A stretch of 64,000 bases of DNA from Prionace glauca (lineage: Eukaryota > Chordata > Chondrichthyes > Carcharhiniformes > Carcharhinidae): contig CM075760.1 of NCBI GenBank assembly GCA_037974335.1, forward strand, positions 37,395,609 to 37,459,608, read 5' to 3'. Below are positions 51,924 to 62,975 of the stretch, piece after piece. Made by a program: the position numbers and the translations under genes. The notes under the pieces were generated by a model that did not search any database, was not told the DNA's origin, and was given only the letters and a program-made list of their open reading frames with translations. How positions within the stretch are numbered: position 1 is the first letter of the stretch; each line of letters opens with the position of its first letter.

Positions 51924-54900
51924 CTGTAAAATAAAGATACAATATTGAAGCAGATGTTTATGATGTGGGACATTAATGTTAGAGTTGAGAGATTTTTCAA
52001 ATCCATTCTGTCAGTTTGCAATGTGAGTGAATTGAATCATCTCACCTTCACCAGAGTGACGGCAGTGCTGTAGAAAATGCTCAGGAAGAACAGGACGATG
52101 AATGTGGAAGCGGTTGTCCAGATGTTGCTGTTATCATCCTCATTGTCTTCAATCCAGATGCGGTCGGTGAGGTCTAGGGGCGGAGGCCAGAAATTGAAAT
52201 TAAATTACTTTATTTATCCAGGGATTTTTTTTCTTTTCCCTGTTCTCCTTCATAAACTGTTAATGTATTCTCTGTATATTTTTCAATGTCTATCTACTCT
52301 TAATTCAGGACATCCAGTAACCGATCTCCGTAACTATGTTCACACTTGATCGTTATGTACATTCCTTGGACAGTCCATGCCAGAAAGCACTGAAGCTGTT
52401 TTCTTGAGTATCAGTTCATTTTTGATCAATTTGGCACTATCCCCCATTGAAGAATATTATGACTGATATGGAGGAACGTTCACTGATCAATTATTGTTTC
52501 CAAAGATGGTGACTGACATGTAAACTGTGACTGTTGCTGTTTAAGAGCCGGGATGTAATTTCTGATCTCTTATTTATGGTTGAAATTGTGAGGTGGTCCA
52601 CTTTGGTAGGAAGAATGGTAGGAAGGAATATTACTTACGGGGCGAAAAACTGCAGCAGGCGACGGTGCAGAGGGACCTCGGGGTCCTTGTGCATGAGTCG
52701 CAAAAATCCAGCTTGCAGGTGCAGCAGGTGGTCAGGAAGGCTAATGGGATGCTGGCATTCATAGCGAAGGGGATTGAATATAAAAGTAGGGAGGTCTTGC
52801 TGCAACTGTATAGGGCATTGGTGAGGCCGCAGCTGGAGTACTGTGTGCAGTTTTGGGCGCCGCACCTGCGCAAAGATATTTTGGCCTTGGAGGGAGTGCA
52901 GAGAAGGTTTACTAGGCTGATACCGGAGTTGAGGGGGTTGAGCTATGAGGAGAGGCTGAATAAACTAGGCTTGTACTCGTTAGAGTTTAGAAGAATGAGG
53001 GGAGATCTCATTGAGACGTATAAGATGATGAATGGGATGGTTAGGATAGAGGTGGAGAGACTCTTCCCGCTCAAAAAAGACAGTAGGACTAGGGGGCACA
53101 GCCTCAAGATAAAAGGGGGGCGGTTTAGAACGGAGTTGAGGAGGAACTTCTTCACTCAAAGGGTGGTGAATCTCTGGAATTCTCTGCCCGTTGAAGTGGT
53201 GGAGGCTGCCTCGCTAAATATTTTTAAGACGCGGGTTGATGGGTTTTTGATAATAGAGGGGATTAAGGGTTATGGGGAGAGGGCGGGAATGTGGAACTGT
53301 GCAGCGACAGATCAGCCATGATCTTATTGAATGGCGGGGCAGGCTCGAAGGGCTAGATGGCCCACTCCTGCTCCTATTTCTTATGTTCTTATGTTGTTAT
53401 GTAAGTAGATCACTAGCTTAATTTAGTTTTTCCACGTGTTTTTGGTGCAATGTACATTGGGCGTGTTGTCGGTAGATATGTCCATTAAAATTCATGTTTA
53501 AATTTTACTTTCGTCATTTACCTTATTTAAAATTTTACATTTGTGTGCGTGTGCATGATCATCTCGTGCTCTGCATTAATCTTTGGCTCTGAGTTAATAC
53601 ATGTGCAAGAGCGTTAATGTACGCATTCATTTCCCTGTATTTGTTGATTTGTGTAGTTGTGTGTCTACATCTGAGAGTATATTTCATTTTTTCTGGTATT
53701 GCGTGTGAATGACTCTATTATTGTGTTAAGTCCATGTATAATTATTAATGCCACTCTTAATCGGTGCACATGTGCCTCTATCTATTACTATGTCTTAATT
53801 TCTGTCATTCTAGTAATGTTTGTTTCCCTTTCTGTGTGCGTCTGTTTTCCCATTTGTCTGTGCGTACCTGTTAACATGTATGTATGTATATACGTGTTGA
53901 TAGTTCTTCATAACGATATCTTGATTCGTGTTTGTGTTTCGATATGTAGTAATGTGTGCTATGGTATTCTGTTCTGTATGAGCATGTTAATGTTTGTGTC
54001 CACATGTTTGCGTGCAAATGTTTTGCTGTCCATTCATCTATATGCAGCCTGCTTATTTGTTTATATGCATTTCCATATATATCTGTTAATGTGCATAACA
54101 TTGTCTGTGTCTTTATGTATATCCCTGTCAGCGTGAATGTGTGCTAATATATATACTTACTTGAGTATATGTATGTGTTTGTGCATTTATGTGGGTCTAC
54201 ATGCACATGTATCTATCTGTCGATGCATGTATGTGTTTGTGTCTGGGTCTGTGGACCGATACAGAGAAGTGTATGAACTTGTGTGTTTTATGTGTATTTA
54301 TGTGAGTGCTTTTGGAAATATTTGATTGTGTGCGTATGTTGTTGTTTTAGTGCCTGTTTGTACAAGTTTGAATCGTGTGTGTGTGTGTGTGTATGTACGG
54401 CTACACCTGTATTTCTAATTGTGATAGTTTTGTGTAGTATTGTCAGTGTGTATATGTTTTAACTGTTGCTTCAAGTTTTACCGGCAATTGTTAACTGAAC
54501 GTGATCCAACCAATCCGAATAATGGAGCACATTTTCAGGCTTTGCTGTTTAAATGTCTTTTATGTGAGTAGCACGGTGATATCAGGAGAGTGAATGAAAT
54601 AATTCATTGATGCATCTCAGAATCATCAGGGACAAAACAGTGACAACTGGGGAGGATTCTATTACTTGTTTAAATTTGTATTATGGGAAATCAATGTCAG
54701 CACATGATTAACAGGAACAAGCGTGTTGAAACATTTTTAAATTATGTTGCATAAATATATATGCATATGTTAGTTTATGTGTATTATATACTTCAATGAT
54801 ACTTTGATAATGAGAATGATACTTCAAAATCTGGAGCAAAAAAAAAACAGAAGCTAATTTATACTGATGACAACTGACTCCTGATTAGAGAGCCGTTGCC

Positions 54901-57900
54901 TTCCAAACACGCGACTTAGGGAGAGGGAGGGCAGTGAGCTCATAGTTTCCCTCTCTCTACCCTGTGATGCAATGCCCCTGATGGTTCTAACCACTGAGGG
55001 GGTGGAGATGCAGTGGACTAAATAATGACATTCCTCCTCTTTTCATTGAGGAAGTTGTGGTATATGGATTACTTATTGATCCTCCCCTCTCTTTGTTGGG
55101 TGAGTAGGAATCCAGGATGTTAACAATTTCACTCTCCCTCAATCTGATGGGGGATTATTTCTCTATGTTTATGTGTGACACTTACTTCTGTTCAGTGGGT
55201 GTGATGCAGCAGCTTAAAGCTGACATGAAAGGGTAAAGGCATGGACAATGAGAGAAACAGGAACACTGAGATCTAAATATTGAGAATGTTTGACGCAAAT
55301 GTTGAAATTGTCGGATTTTTCCTCAGGGAGGAAAGTCGGTGAAGACATTTTGGAGAATCCTGTAATAAATGTGCTCTACTCTGTCTCTAAGACAGGATGA
55401 ATCTGAGCTGGGCGCATTGGTTCAACAAGACTTCGGTCTGAGGCCTGAAAATACCTGACTCAAGCCAAAAAATATCTACTGGAAGGAAAACTGAAAAGCA
55501 ATCAATGAAGCGATTGGGTATTTCATTTATCGTTAGAGGAAAATGATTTTATTCTTTTTATTGTAGTTTTTAATGTAACTGAGTGACTCTCATTGACATG
55601 AATTAACAGTGTCCATCAGTGCAAGGGAAATGTTCACAAAACTGGGTTTACCGCTGGATTTGTCAACTGTTCTGTTGATGATCTTCAAGGGGATGGCTTC
55701 ATGTCCCACCACACAGGAGTAAGAAGCGCCGCTGGACCATTCCTCTGCTGCAATGGATAACAGGCTGTACATGAAGAAGGAGCTATCGCCGTTCTCCGCC
55801 ACCACCTCGGTGTTCCTGTAGTTCCCGGGATTCACCGGCTTGTCGTTGACGGTCCACTTGACGAAGATCTCTCGGGGGGAGAAACCTCTCACTAAGCAGC
55901 TGAGGGAGATGAAACTCTGAGCGGAGACTTGTTCTGCCGAGGGCAGGAGGACAGAGACGACCGGTTCCCGAGGATTTGGATCTGCAGAAAATGTACAATA
56001 AATGTCAATAAACTGGAGAGTTCTGGAGACAATGAAACCGCTGGTGAGATATCAGGAAAATGTGCTTCGCTTCTGATTTTAAATGTTTCCATTTTTGACT
56101 TCCGACTTGGAGGGGAGGTGAACACAATTGTTTTCTCAAATAACTCAGGGAAGTTTCTGACTGGGAAGTTTCAGAAATTTTACATCACATAATCAGGCCA
56201 TTCGGCCGAACTGATCCACTTTTCTTATTGGTTTCCTAGTTTTGATGCACCACATCAGACTCCCCCCTTCTTCTTCGATATAAACCCAGTAACATCGCCT
56301 TCAGTTCACTTTTCATTCATCAACACATCAAACTCCCCATAAAAATATCGATCGGCCCATAGTCGCTTCGTTGTTTTTTTTTCCATTCAGGGGAGACCAT
56401 TAATGCACTGAATATTAAATATTGACTTGTACACTTCCACTGGAGATAGCCACAGAGATGCATTTACATAGAAACATAGAATAGTACAGCACAGTACAGG
56501 CCCTTTGGCCCTCAATGCTGTGCCGAACTATGTCCAATCCTAAGATCAAGCTATCCCACCCCCTATCATCTGGTGTGCTCCATGTGCCTATCCAATAACG
56601 GCTTGAAACTTCCTAAAGTGTCCGACTCCACTATCGCAGCAGGCAGTGTATTCTGCACCCCACCACTCTGTGAGTGAATAATGTATCTTGGACATCCCTC
56701 CTATATCTCCCAACGTGAACCTCAAATTTATGCCCCCTAGTAACAGCTGCATCCACCTGAGGAAATATTCTCTGCACGTCCACTCTATCTATCCCCCTCA
56801 TCATCTTATACATCTCTTTTAAGTCGCCTTTGATCCTCCTCTGTTCTAAAGAGAAAAGCCCCAGCTCCCTCAACCTTTCCTCATAAGACCTACCCTCCAA
56901 ACCAGGCAGCATCCTGGTAAATCTCCTCTGCACTCTCTCCAATGCTCCCACATCCTTCTTATAGTGAGGTTACCAGAACTGCACTCAATATTCCGAATGT
57001 GATCCGATATAGTTGCAGCATAACCCCACAGCCTTCAATTCAAACTCCCTATAAATAACCGGTAAAACACTATAGGTCTTCTTCACGGCTCTATCCACTT
57101 GAGTGGTAACCTTTAGAGATCTGGGGATATGAACCACAAGATCTTTCAGTTCCTCCACATTTCTCAGAACCCTGCCTACATTTTGACGCCGCAATTATTG
57201 CTTCAGTCTCTCAGCTCACCTGTTTCCTTGTGGATAGATGCTCTTAAAGGAGTCGGCAGATCCTGATGGCTCACCACGCACTCAAACACAGCCGCACTCA
57301 GCCAGGCTTGTGTTGAGATGTTTAATTTGCTGATCACGCTGTCAGGATCTGCTCCGGGCTTTTCGGTAATCTCTGATTTCAAATATTTCCTGTCTCGGAT
57401 CCAGGACACGTTAACTCCATCAGGAGCATGAGAAATGATGCAGGTTAAGGTCACGGTCGCCTCCAGTAAGACCTGTTCTATTGGTGGTGGCTGTATCTTC
57501 ACTGTGGTATCAAGGCACAGGGGAGGATCTGTGAATGAGAAATGAAAATGAGCCCGAGTTCCCCTTCAGAAGCAGGACAGCAGTCTTCAGCCTGAAGGAG
57601 ACAAAGTCTTCTTCAATATATCAATTTCTAACTATAGCCTTTCAACTTCCATGGAGGATGAAAAGACAGCTTGTTCTGTGAACTTACTCCCTGTATTAAA
57701 CATTGCAGCATCGGTACCATTTTCATGAATCAGAATTGCATTATTCCCAAAGAAATACACCACCCTGAACTCAGGAAATAAATAAAAAGTACTGGCCATT
57801 AGTTTATAAATAAGGTGGATGCACTTTCCAAAATTTTACCCCTGTGCTGTGACCTGTGAAATAGTCCAATCCCCACTGTCTCTCTAAATCTTACCAGCTG

Positions 57901-60019
57901 TAGGATGGAAAAAAAGCTGACATCAAGGCCATATCTCTCACTGTATTACTTCAAAATGGAAGGGGGCACCCTTTCAAGGGGAGGCAGTGGCATATGGTGT
58001 TGTCAATTGACTTGTAACCAAGTGTAAGATTCTGAGGACACAGACTCGAATCTCACCACTGCAAATTTTAAATCTGAATTCTATAAAAATGTATAATTAA
58101 AAGTTGAAATGATTGTCATGAAGCCATTGCTGTAAAACCCCTTCCAGTTCACGAATCCTCTTTAACAAGTAAATCCGCTGTCTTTATCTGGCATGCATGT
58201 GACTTCAGATTCACGGCAACGTGGTTGACACTTAAGTGCCCTCAGGTTTGGGAAATGAATACACATCTCATGGAGGGATAACAAACAATTGCTTTTCTGA
58301 TGAAATTCTGAACGAGGCCTTGTCCTAATGCAGCAAATTACATGACCATAGCTTAGAAGTTGTTTTATGGTTTGTACCAACTTTAATAGATCCCTAATTC
58401 TGGTGAACATCGGAATGATATATTGTATCCTCTGTTTGAGTCTCTTACCCTGGGATGAGCTGATGTTCAGATTCTGAGTGTTTCCTTGATGAGTGACCTG
58501 GCAGGTATAGACCGCTTTGCTGAACCATTCCCCGGCGGCGACTGTCAGCCGACTGCTGGCCGAAAAGTTCCCGTTCACTTCACAGGGGGGAGAGGTGACA
58601 ATTCCTGAATCCACGGGTTCCCCATTCTTCAGCCACTTCACCGTCAGTGACCCTGGCTGGAAATCGATGATTGAACAGACGATGGTTGCAAGTTTGCTGC
58701 TTGTGACTTCTTCACTGGAGCTCACGGTGAGGATAACGGTTGGGGGGATGTCACCTTCAACAAACACATGTTTAGACATCATTTGAAAATTCAATTGACA
58801 ACAAATAAAATTAGTTATTTTTTTTAGCACCAGAGCTACCGATTTGAGAATTGTGTCCATGGTTTTGTTGAACTGGCAGGAAAATGGCGAATAGAATTCA
58901 ACTGTCAAAAGTGTCACGCAATGCATTTGCGGAGGGCAAACAGAACAAGGGAATACAATAAAACAGAAGGTTGAGAGAGATTGAGGAAATGCAAGACTGA
59001 ATGTCCACTTTTTTTTAGATGGTAGGGCAACTGGACAAGTTGATCAAGGAAGCAATTTGGATTAATTCCTTCAATGTGTGAGATATTGAAAACAGAATCA
59101 GTGAGGTAATGATGGAGCTGTATTACACACTAGTTAGGCCACGTTTGGAGTTTGCTACATAGTCCTGGCCATCACGTTGCAGGAATGACGTAATGACTCT
59201 GGAGAGAGATGAGGTTTACAGGAATGTTGCCAGGGCCTGAACATTGCAGCCATGAGGCGAGATTGAATAGGCAGGAATTGTTCTCCTTCGAAAAAAAAGG
59301 AGACTGAAGTGTGACGTAATTGTGGTTCACAAAATTATAGGTAGAAATAATACATTCCCCAAGTGGAGCGCTCAATTACCAGGGGGCATGATCATTTAAA
59401 ATGTGTCTGTATCTGTATCTCAAGTGCTTTAACCGACAAGGCTACGAAGCAAGGACTAGAAAGTGGGCTTAAAATGAATGGCTAGTTTCTTTGTTGTCAC
59501 TTTTGGACAGCACAGACATGATGGTCTAAATGGTCTCCTTCTGCACCGTAACATTTCGATGGTGCTCTCGTTCTGAGTAACTTATCAGTCAGTAGATATT
59601 TACCTGGAGTTGCACAAATTACATTTTTCAAATTGCTGCAAATCAGTTATGACTAAGACCTTAGTCATTCACAGTTCATTCACAGCGTCCCTCTCTTACC
59701 CAGGTTTCACAACACTTACATGGCATTTCAACGCTGTTGACTGAGTCACTGTGTCGAACCTCACAGTCAATTCTGGGGCATTCTCCCGCTGAGTCAGTGA
59801 TGGTTAACTGGCTGCTCAGTGTGTAGGCCCCCTTCGTGTTTCTCACTGACGGATAAGTCTTAAACCCACTGGTGATCTGCTGCCCATTTTTCTTCCAGGT
59901 CAGTTTGGCGACATCTGGAGAGTAATCCATCGCCAAACAGCCGTAGGTGACGGAGCCGTCGGAGTTGTGTTGCTGACAGGAGGAGACCAGGCCGTAGAGA
60001 GTGGGCGGAGACGGTGTCG
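51915..60019 (-). CDS. IGHM: IgM heavy-chain constant region (C1-C4, secretory tail, TM1, TM2)
   Basis: Six exons on the minus strand: C1 60,019-59,720; C2 58,754-58,449; C3 57,528-57,220; C4 plus secretory tail 55,981-55,590; TM1 52,173-52,046; TM2 51,923-51,915. Each C exon is one immunoglobulin C1-set domain with the two canonical cysteines and a tryptophan. All joints are phase 1 with GT-AG sites (C1 T/GT; then G/AT). Secreted IgM ends with tail [18 protein letters not shown] then TVNSCQ, whose penultimate Cys allows polymers. Membrane IgM splices from inside C4 (AGCG/gtaaac, just after DKSS) to TM1 and ends VK-IK. The order and motifs equal shark IgM. No stop or frameshift is seen, so the gene looks functional if a V(D)J unit lies upstream. 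No J segment is visible before 64,000. Introns hold CR1 elements and a TG-rich repeat. Confidence 0.93.
52046..52173 (-). CDS. IGHM: IgM TM1 exon
   Basis: 128 nt from acceptor 'cgcccctag' to donor AAG/gtgag. Encodes an acidic extracellular stalk ([13 protein letters not shown]) and the membrane span [19 protein letters not shown] with the polar S/Y/T face typical of BCR transmembrane helices. Confidence 0.93.
52590..53400 (+). mobile_element. CR1-type LINE in the IgM C4-TM1 intron
   Basis: 5'-truncated copy with an unbroken 242-residue frame (52,593-53,321) from [13 protein letters not shown] through [44 protein letters not shown]. It ends with the 3' UTR and TTCTTATG octamers at about 53,377-53,398. 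Opposite strand to IgM. The open frame suggests a recent arrival. Confidence 0.92.
53540..54460. repeat. degenerate TG/TA-rich alternating region
   Basis: About 900 bp dominated by tgtgtg, tgtatg and catgtg words with no clear fixed period, including (GT)n near 54,378-54,392. Open frames here are by-products of the repeat. Possible Z-DNA-forming stretch within the C4-TM1 intron. Confidence 0.7.
54470..55545. other. IgM intron downstream of C4, nothing recognised
   Basis: Unique-looking sequence without exon signals that fit the immunoglobulin frame. Confidence 0.35.
55548..55562 (-). terminator. poly(A) signals for secreted IgM mRNA
   Basis: Two AATAAA hexamers on the minus strand (55,553-55,548 and 55,562-55,557), 28-42 nt after the secretory stop codon. 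This is the alternative end that yields secreted IgM. Confidence 0.7.
55590..55981 (-). CDS. IGHM: IgM C4 exon with secretory tail
   Basis: Starts after acceptor 'tttctgcag' as [17 protein letters not shown]. Has [32 protein letters not shown] and then the secretory tail with the NIS glycosylation site and terminal SCQ. An internal donor AGCG/gtaaac precedes the tail and matches TM1 phase. Confidence 0.96.
56465..57185 (-). mobile_element. CR1-type LINE in the C3-C4 intron
   Basis: Antisense 3' UTR from 'tacatagaaacatagaatag' and RT C-terminus (minus strand: [40 protein letters not shown]), continuing with RT text up to about 57,185. A third CR1 subfamily with a TTCTATGT tail. Confidence 0.88.
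57220..57528 (-). CDS. IGHM: IgM C3 exon
   Basis: 309 nt; [12 protein letters not shown] start, then [41 protein letters not shown], ending HKET before G/gtgag. The N-terminal extra Cys (PLC) is a usual site for an inter-heavy-chain bond. Confidence 0.95.
57975..58275 (+). mobile_element. SINE (family B), decayed
   Basis: Head 'gggaggcagtggcatatggt' with B-box-like 'gactcgaatctcacc', then 'aatctgaattctataaaa' and the 'tgacttcagattcacggcaa' body; tail mostly lost. In the C2-C3 intron. Confidence 0.65.
58449..58754 (-). CDS. IGHM: IgM C2 exon
   Basis: 306 nt; starts [15 protein letters not shown] after acceptor 'gtttgttgaag', then [33 protein letters not shown] (N-glycosylation site), [11 protein letters not shown], ending SSQ before G/gtaaga. 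Confidence 0.95.
58985..59575 (+). mobile_element. decayed CR1-type LINE in the C1-C2 intron
   Basis: Sense text ('gagctgtattacacactagt', 'tgactctggagagagatgag', 'gtttacaggaatgttgccag') and a 3' end 'gtctaaatggtctccttctg'. Frames are broken. Confidence 0.65.
59720..60019 (-). CDS. IGHM: IgM C1 exon
   Basis: 300 nt after acceptor 'ttctttcccag'; [67 protein letters not shown], ending VEMP/T with donor gtaagt. Split first codon G/CG awaits a J exon upstream. Confidence 0.96.
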
Positions 60020-60149
60020 CTGGGAAAGAATAGCCGATTGAACAAGTTAGGCTCTCATTTGCGTTTATTAAGTCATCAAACATGTTGCTACAAATATGTT
60101 TCCATATTAGATATAGCTCTTGGTGTTGTATGGGTTCTAGGTATGATCA

Positions 60150-60290
60150 GGATATTGATGAGGGATATGGGTAATAGGTATGATCAGGATATTGATGAGA
60201 TCTGACCATAGTGAATGGTGGAGTAGGCTCAGAGGGCTAAATGACCACTCCTGCTTCTATTTTCTGTGCTTCTATCCCGAACATTGATTA
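60150..60290 (+). mobile_element. LINE/SINE 3' tail shared with the 22.9-kb duplicate
   Basis: 'aatggtggagtaggctcaga' and 'cactcctgcttctattttct' match 22,980-23,045. The insertion predates the duplication. Directly before it, 'atgatcaggatattgatgag' is tandemly repeated twice (about 60,141-60,200). Confidence 0.6.
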
Positions 60291-61019
60291 GAATTATGAA
60301 CTTATCCCTAACATTTCCAGATTTAATCCTATATCTATCTTTCAGATTATGTTATTTCTATCAACTGGGAAAAGTCATCTCTGAAGAAACTCACATCCAT
60401 TTCTCCACCTCTAGCAAATTAAGAAGAAAAACACATTCAGACGATGTCAAAATGGCATACCATTCATTGGATTAACAGAGAAGAACAAAGATTGTCTCCA
60501 TTATTGCAGCAACTATTTATTTCTCAACAACAGCAGTGTGTGATGAACCGCTGGTTATTTCTCAAACAACAACACTTTGTGATGAAGAAGTTCTCCCTTC
60601 ATTCAGACTATCCACTCACCTGATGAGGGAGCTCCAACAGCTTGTGATTCCAAATAAACCTGTTGGACTTTAACCTGGTGTTGTGGGAATCCTTACTGTG
60701 CCCACACCAACCTAACTCCGGCATCTCCACACTAGTTTTGGAAATTGCCTGTGTTCAAACTGATTGATGCCCCTTCCTCTCTCCAACTCACTGTCTCTCA
60801 CTCCAAAAAACGGAGATTAGTGACTTTGCTTCAAAAATACCTCCTGAATGAATACTTACTGAATGATCAGGAAACTCTAAATGTGATTATAAATTCAAAT
60901 AAATGCAACATTAACGAATTGAAGGATCATACATTAATAGGAAGAGTTGGCGATTCGGGCCCTGAAGTCTCCTCTATCATTCACTGAGATTACAGATGAG
61001 CTGATTGCGGTGCGAGCTC

Positions 61020-61560
61020 TATTCTGAACCTCCTCACTCCGCCCGTCCATCACCCGCTCTCTGCCCATTTTCCCCCAGCTCTTTGTCCTTCCCACTGGCT
61101 CTCTATCCTTTCCCTCGGCTCTCTGGCCTTTCTCCGACCTCCCTGCCCTTTTTCGTGCCTCCCTATCCTTTTTCGTGCCTCCCTGCCTTTCTCCTTGTTC
61201 TCTCCCCTTTCCGTGGTCTTTATTCCCTTTTCCCCATCTCTCTTCCCTTCCTTTCGGCTCTCTCCCCTTTCACTGGTCTCTCTGCCCTCTTCCCCCTGCT
61301 CCCTGTCCTTTCTCCTCTCTCTCTACTCTTTCCACTGGCTTTCCACCCTGTTCCCCGGCTGTGTGCCCTTTACCCGGCCTCTCGGCCCTTCCCCCAGCTC
61401 TCTGCTGTTTCCCCTGGCTCTCTGCCATCCCCCCACCCACGGCTCTCTGCCCTTTCCCTCGCCTCCTGTTCTCCCCTGACTCTTTGTCATTGTCCCTGGC
61501 CCCGAGCCCCCAGCAATTCCCTCCAGCTCTCTGCACTCCCAGGGCAGCTCCCAACTTTGA
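61020..61560 (-). repeat. about 20-bp repeat array upstream of C1, G-rich on the coding strand
   Basis: Roughly 27 degenerate units; plus-strand unit near ctctctgccctttcccccgg, so the IgM coding strand is purine- and G-rich. Several AGCT sites occur (for example near 61,076, 61,391, 61,521). It begins about 1.0 kb upstream of C1, the position of switch regions in tetrapods. A shorter copy lies at 23,785-24,195. Confidence 0.8.
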
Positions 61561-61617
61561 ACACCAAACGGCCGCTTGAGATCTTTCTTTCTCCCATTGC
61601 AGACATTCCCCACACAG

Positions 61618-62970
61618 ATTTAGTGAGTGTGAGTGAAAGAATGTGAGTGTGAGGGATTAGATGAGTGAGAATGGATGAGTGATGGTGTATGTGTGATGGA
61701 AGGTGAGTGAGTGAAGTTCTTTGAGTGATGATGAGTGATTATCGGGCGGCACGGTAGCACAGTGGTTAGCACTGCTGCTTCACAGCTCTAGGGTCCTGGG
61801 TTCGATTCCCGGCTCGGGTCACTGCCTGTGTGGAGTTTACACGTTCTCCTCGTGTCTGCGTGGGTTTTCTCCGGGTGCTCCGGTTTCCTCCCACAGTCCA
61901 AAGATGTGCGGGTTAGGTTCATTGGCTATGCTAAAATTGTCCCTTAGTGTCCTGGGATGTGTAGGTTAGAGGGATTAGCAGGTAAATGTGTAGGGATATG
62001 GGGATAGGGTCTGGGTGGGATTGTGTTCGGTGCAGACTCGATGGGCCGAAGGGCCTGTTTCTGCACTGTAGGGTTCTATAATTGTGGGTGAGAGTGAGAG
62101 AGCGTGAGTAAATGAGGGTGTGTGAGAGAGGGTAGGGAGTGAAGGTGGCTGAATGTGAATGAAGGTGGCTAGATGGTTGAAGGTAAGCAAGATTGAAAGA
62201 ATGAGGGAAAGTGGGTGAAGATGTGTGAAGGTTAGTGGAGGTGGGTGAGTGAAAATGAGTGAGATTGAGTGAATGAGGATGAGGGAGTGAATGTAACTGA
62301 TTAAGTGAGGGGTGAGAGTGAGTGAGTCAAGGTGGTGTGTGAGAGTGTGTGAGGGAGAATGAATGTGGATGGGTGGGAGAGTGAGGGTGAGTGAGTGAAG
62401 GTGTTTGAGTGAGGGTGAGTGATTGAAGATTTGTGAGTTAGGGTCGTGAAGTTGAGTGATGGTGAGTATATGAGGGTATGTGAGTGAATGTATGTGCGTG
62501 AGTTTGAGTGAGTTTGAATGGGTGACCAGGCGTAATTCAGAGCGAGACAGAGAGACAGACGGTCATTGAGCTTGAGACTGTGGGGGTGGGTGGGTGAGTG
62601 AGTGTGAGTGAGAGTGAGTGAGACTGGATGAGTGAGGGTGGGCAAGTGAAGTGAGTGAGTGAGTGATAGTGAATGGGGTGAGTGAGTGAGGGTGAGTGAG
62701 ACTGAGTGAGTGAGGATGGATTAGTGGGATGAGTGAATGAAGGTGAGTATGAATGTCGGCGACTGACTCAGGGTCTAAGTCAGTGAGTGAGGTTTAGTGA
62801 GTGAGGTTGAGTGAGTAATGGTGTATGAGTGTGGGTGGCTGAGTGACAGTGAGTTAATGAGGGTGCGTGAGGGTGAGTGCGTGAGGGTGAGTGCGTGTGG
62901 GTGCGTGACTGAGGGTGAGAGAGTGAGTGAATGTGAGTGAGTCAGTGAGGGTGTGAGAATGAGAGAGTTA
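61618..62970. repeat. degenerate GTGAGTGA tandem repeat
   Basis: About 1 kb (excluding a SINE) of gtgagtga, gtgagggtgagtg and related words. Frames on the minus strand (HSLTHPHS-like) are by-products. The plus strand is G-rich, that is, the IgM template strand. Confidence 0.85.
61744..62083 (+). mobile_element. tRNA-derived SINE (family A), best full-length copy
   Basis: Head 'ggcggcacggtagcacagtg' with A box 'gtggttagcactgctgc' and B box 'gggttcgattcccgg', core 'gtgtctgcgtgggttttctc', 3' part 'gggattagcaggtaaatgtg' and end 'ggcctgtttctgcactgtag'. Inserted in the GTGAGTGA array and little decayed. Confidence 0.93.
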
Positions 62971-62975
62971 GGATA

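Noticed and set aside
52585-53330. CR1 frame as a host gene
   Set aside because: It has the standard CR1 RT C-terminus, 3' UTR and octamer tail.
53699-54136. 145-residue frame rich in Cys, Val and Tyr
   Set aside because: Lies wholly in the TG/TA-rich low-complexity tract.
61270-61613. Long minus- and plus-strand open frames in the pyrimidine-rich array
   Set aside because: They are by-products of a 20-bp repeat without stops, have no domain signal, and change frame freely between units.
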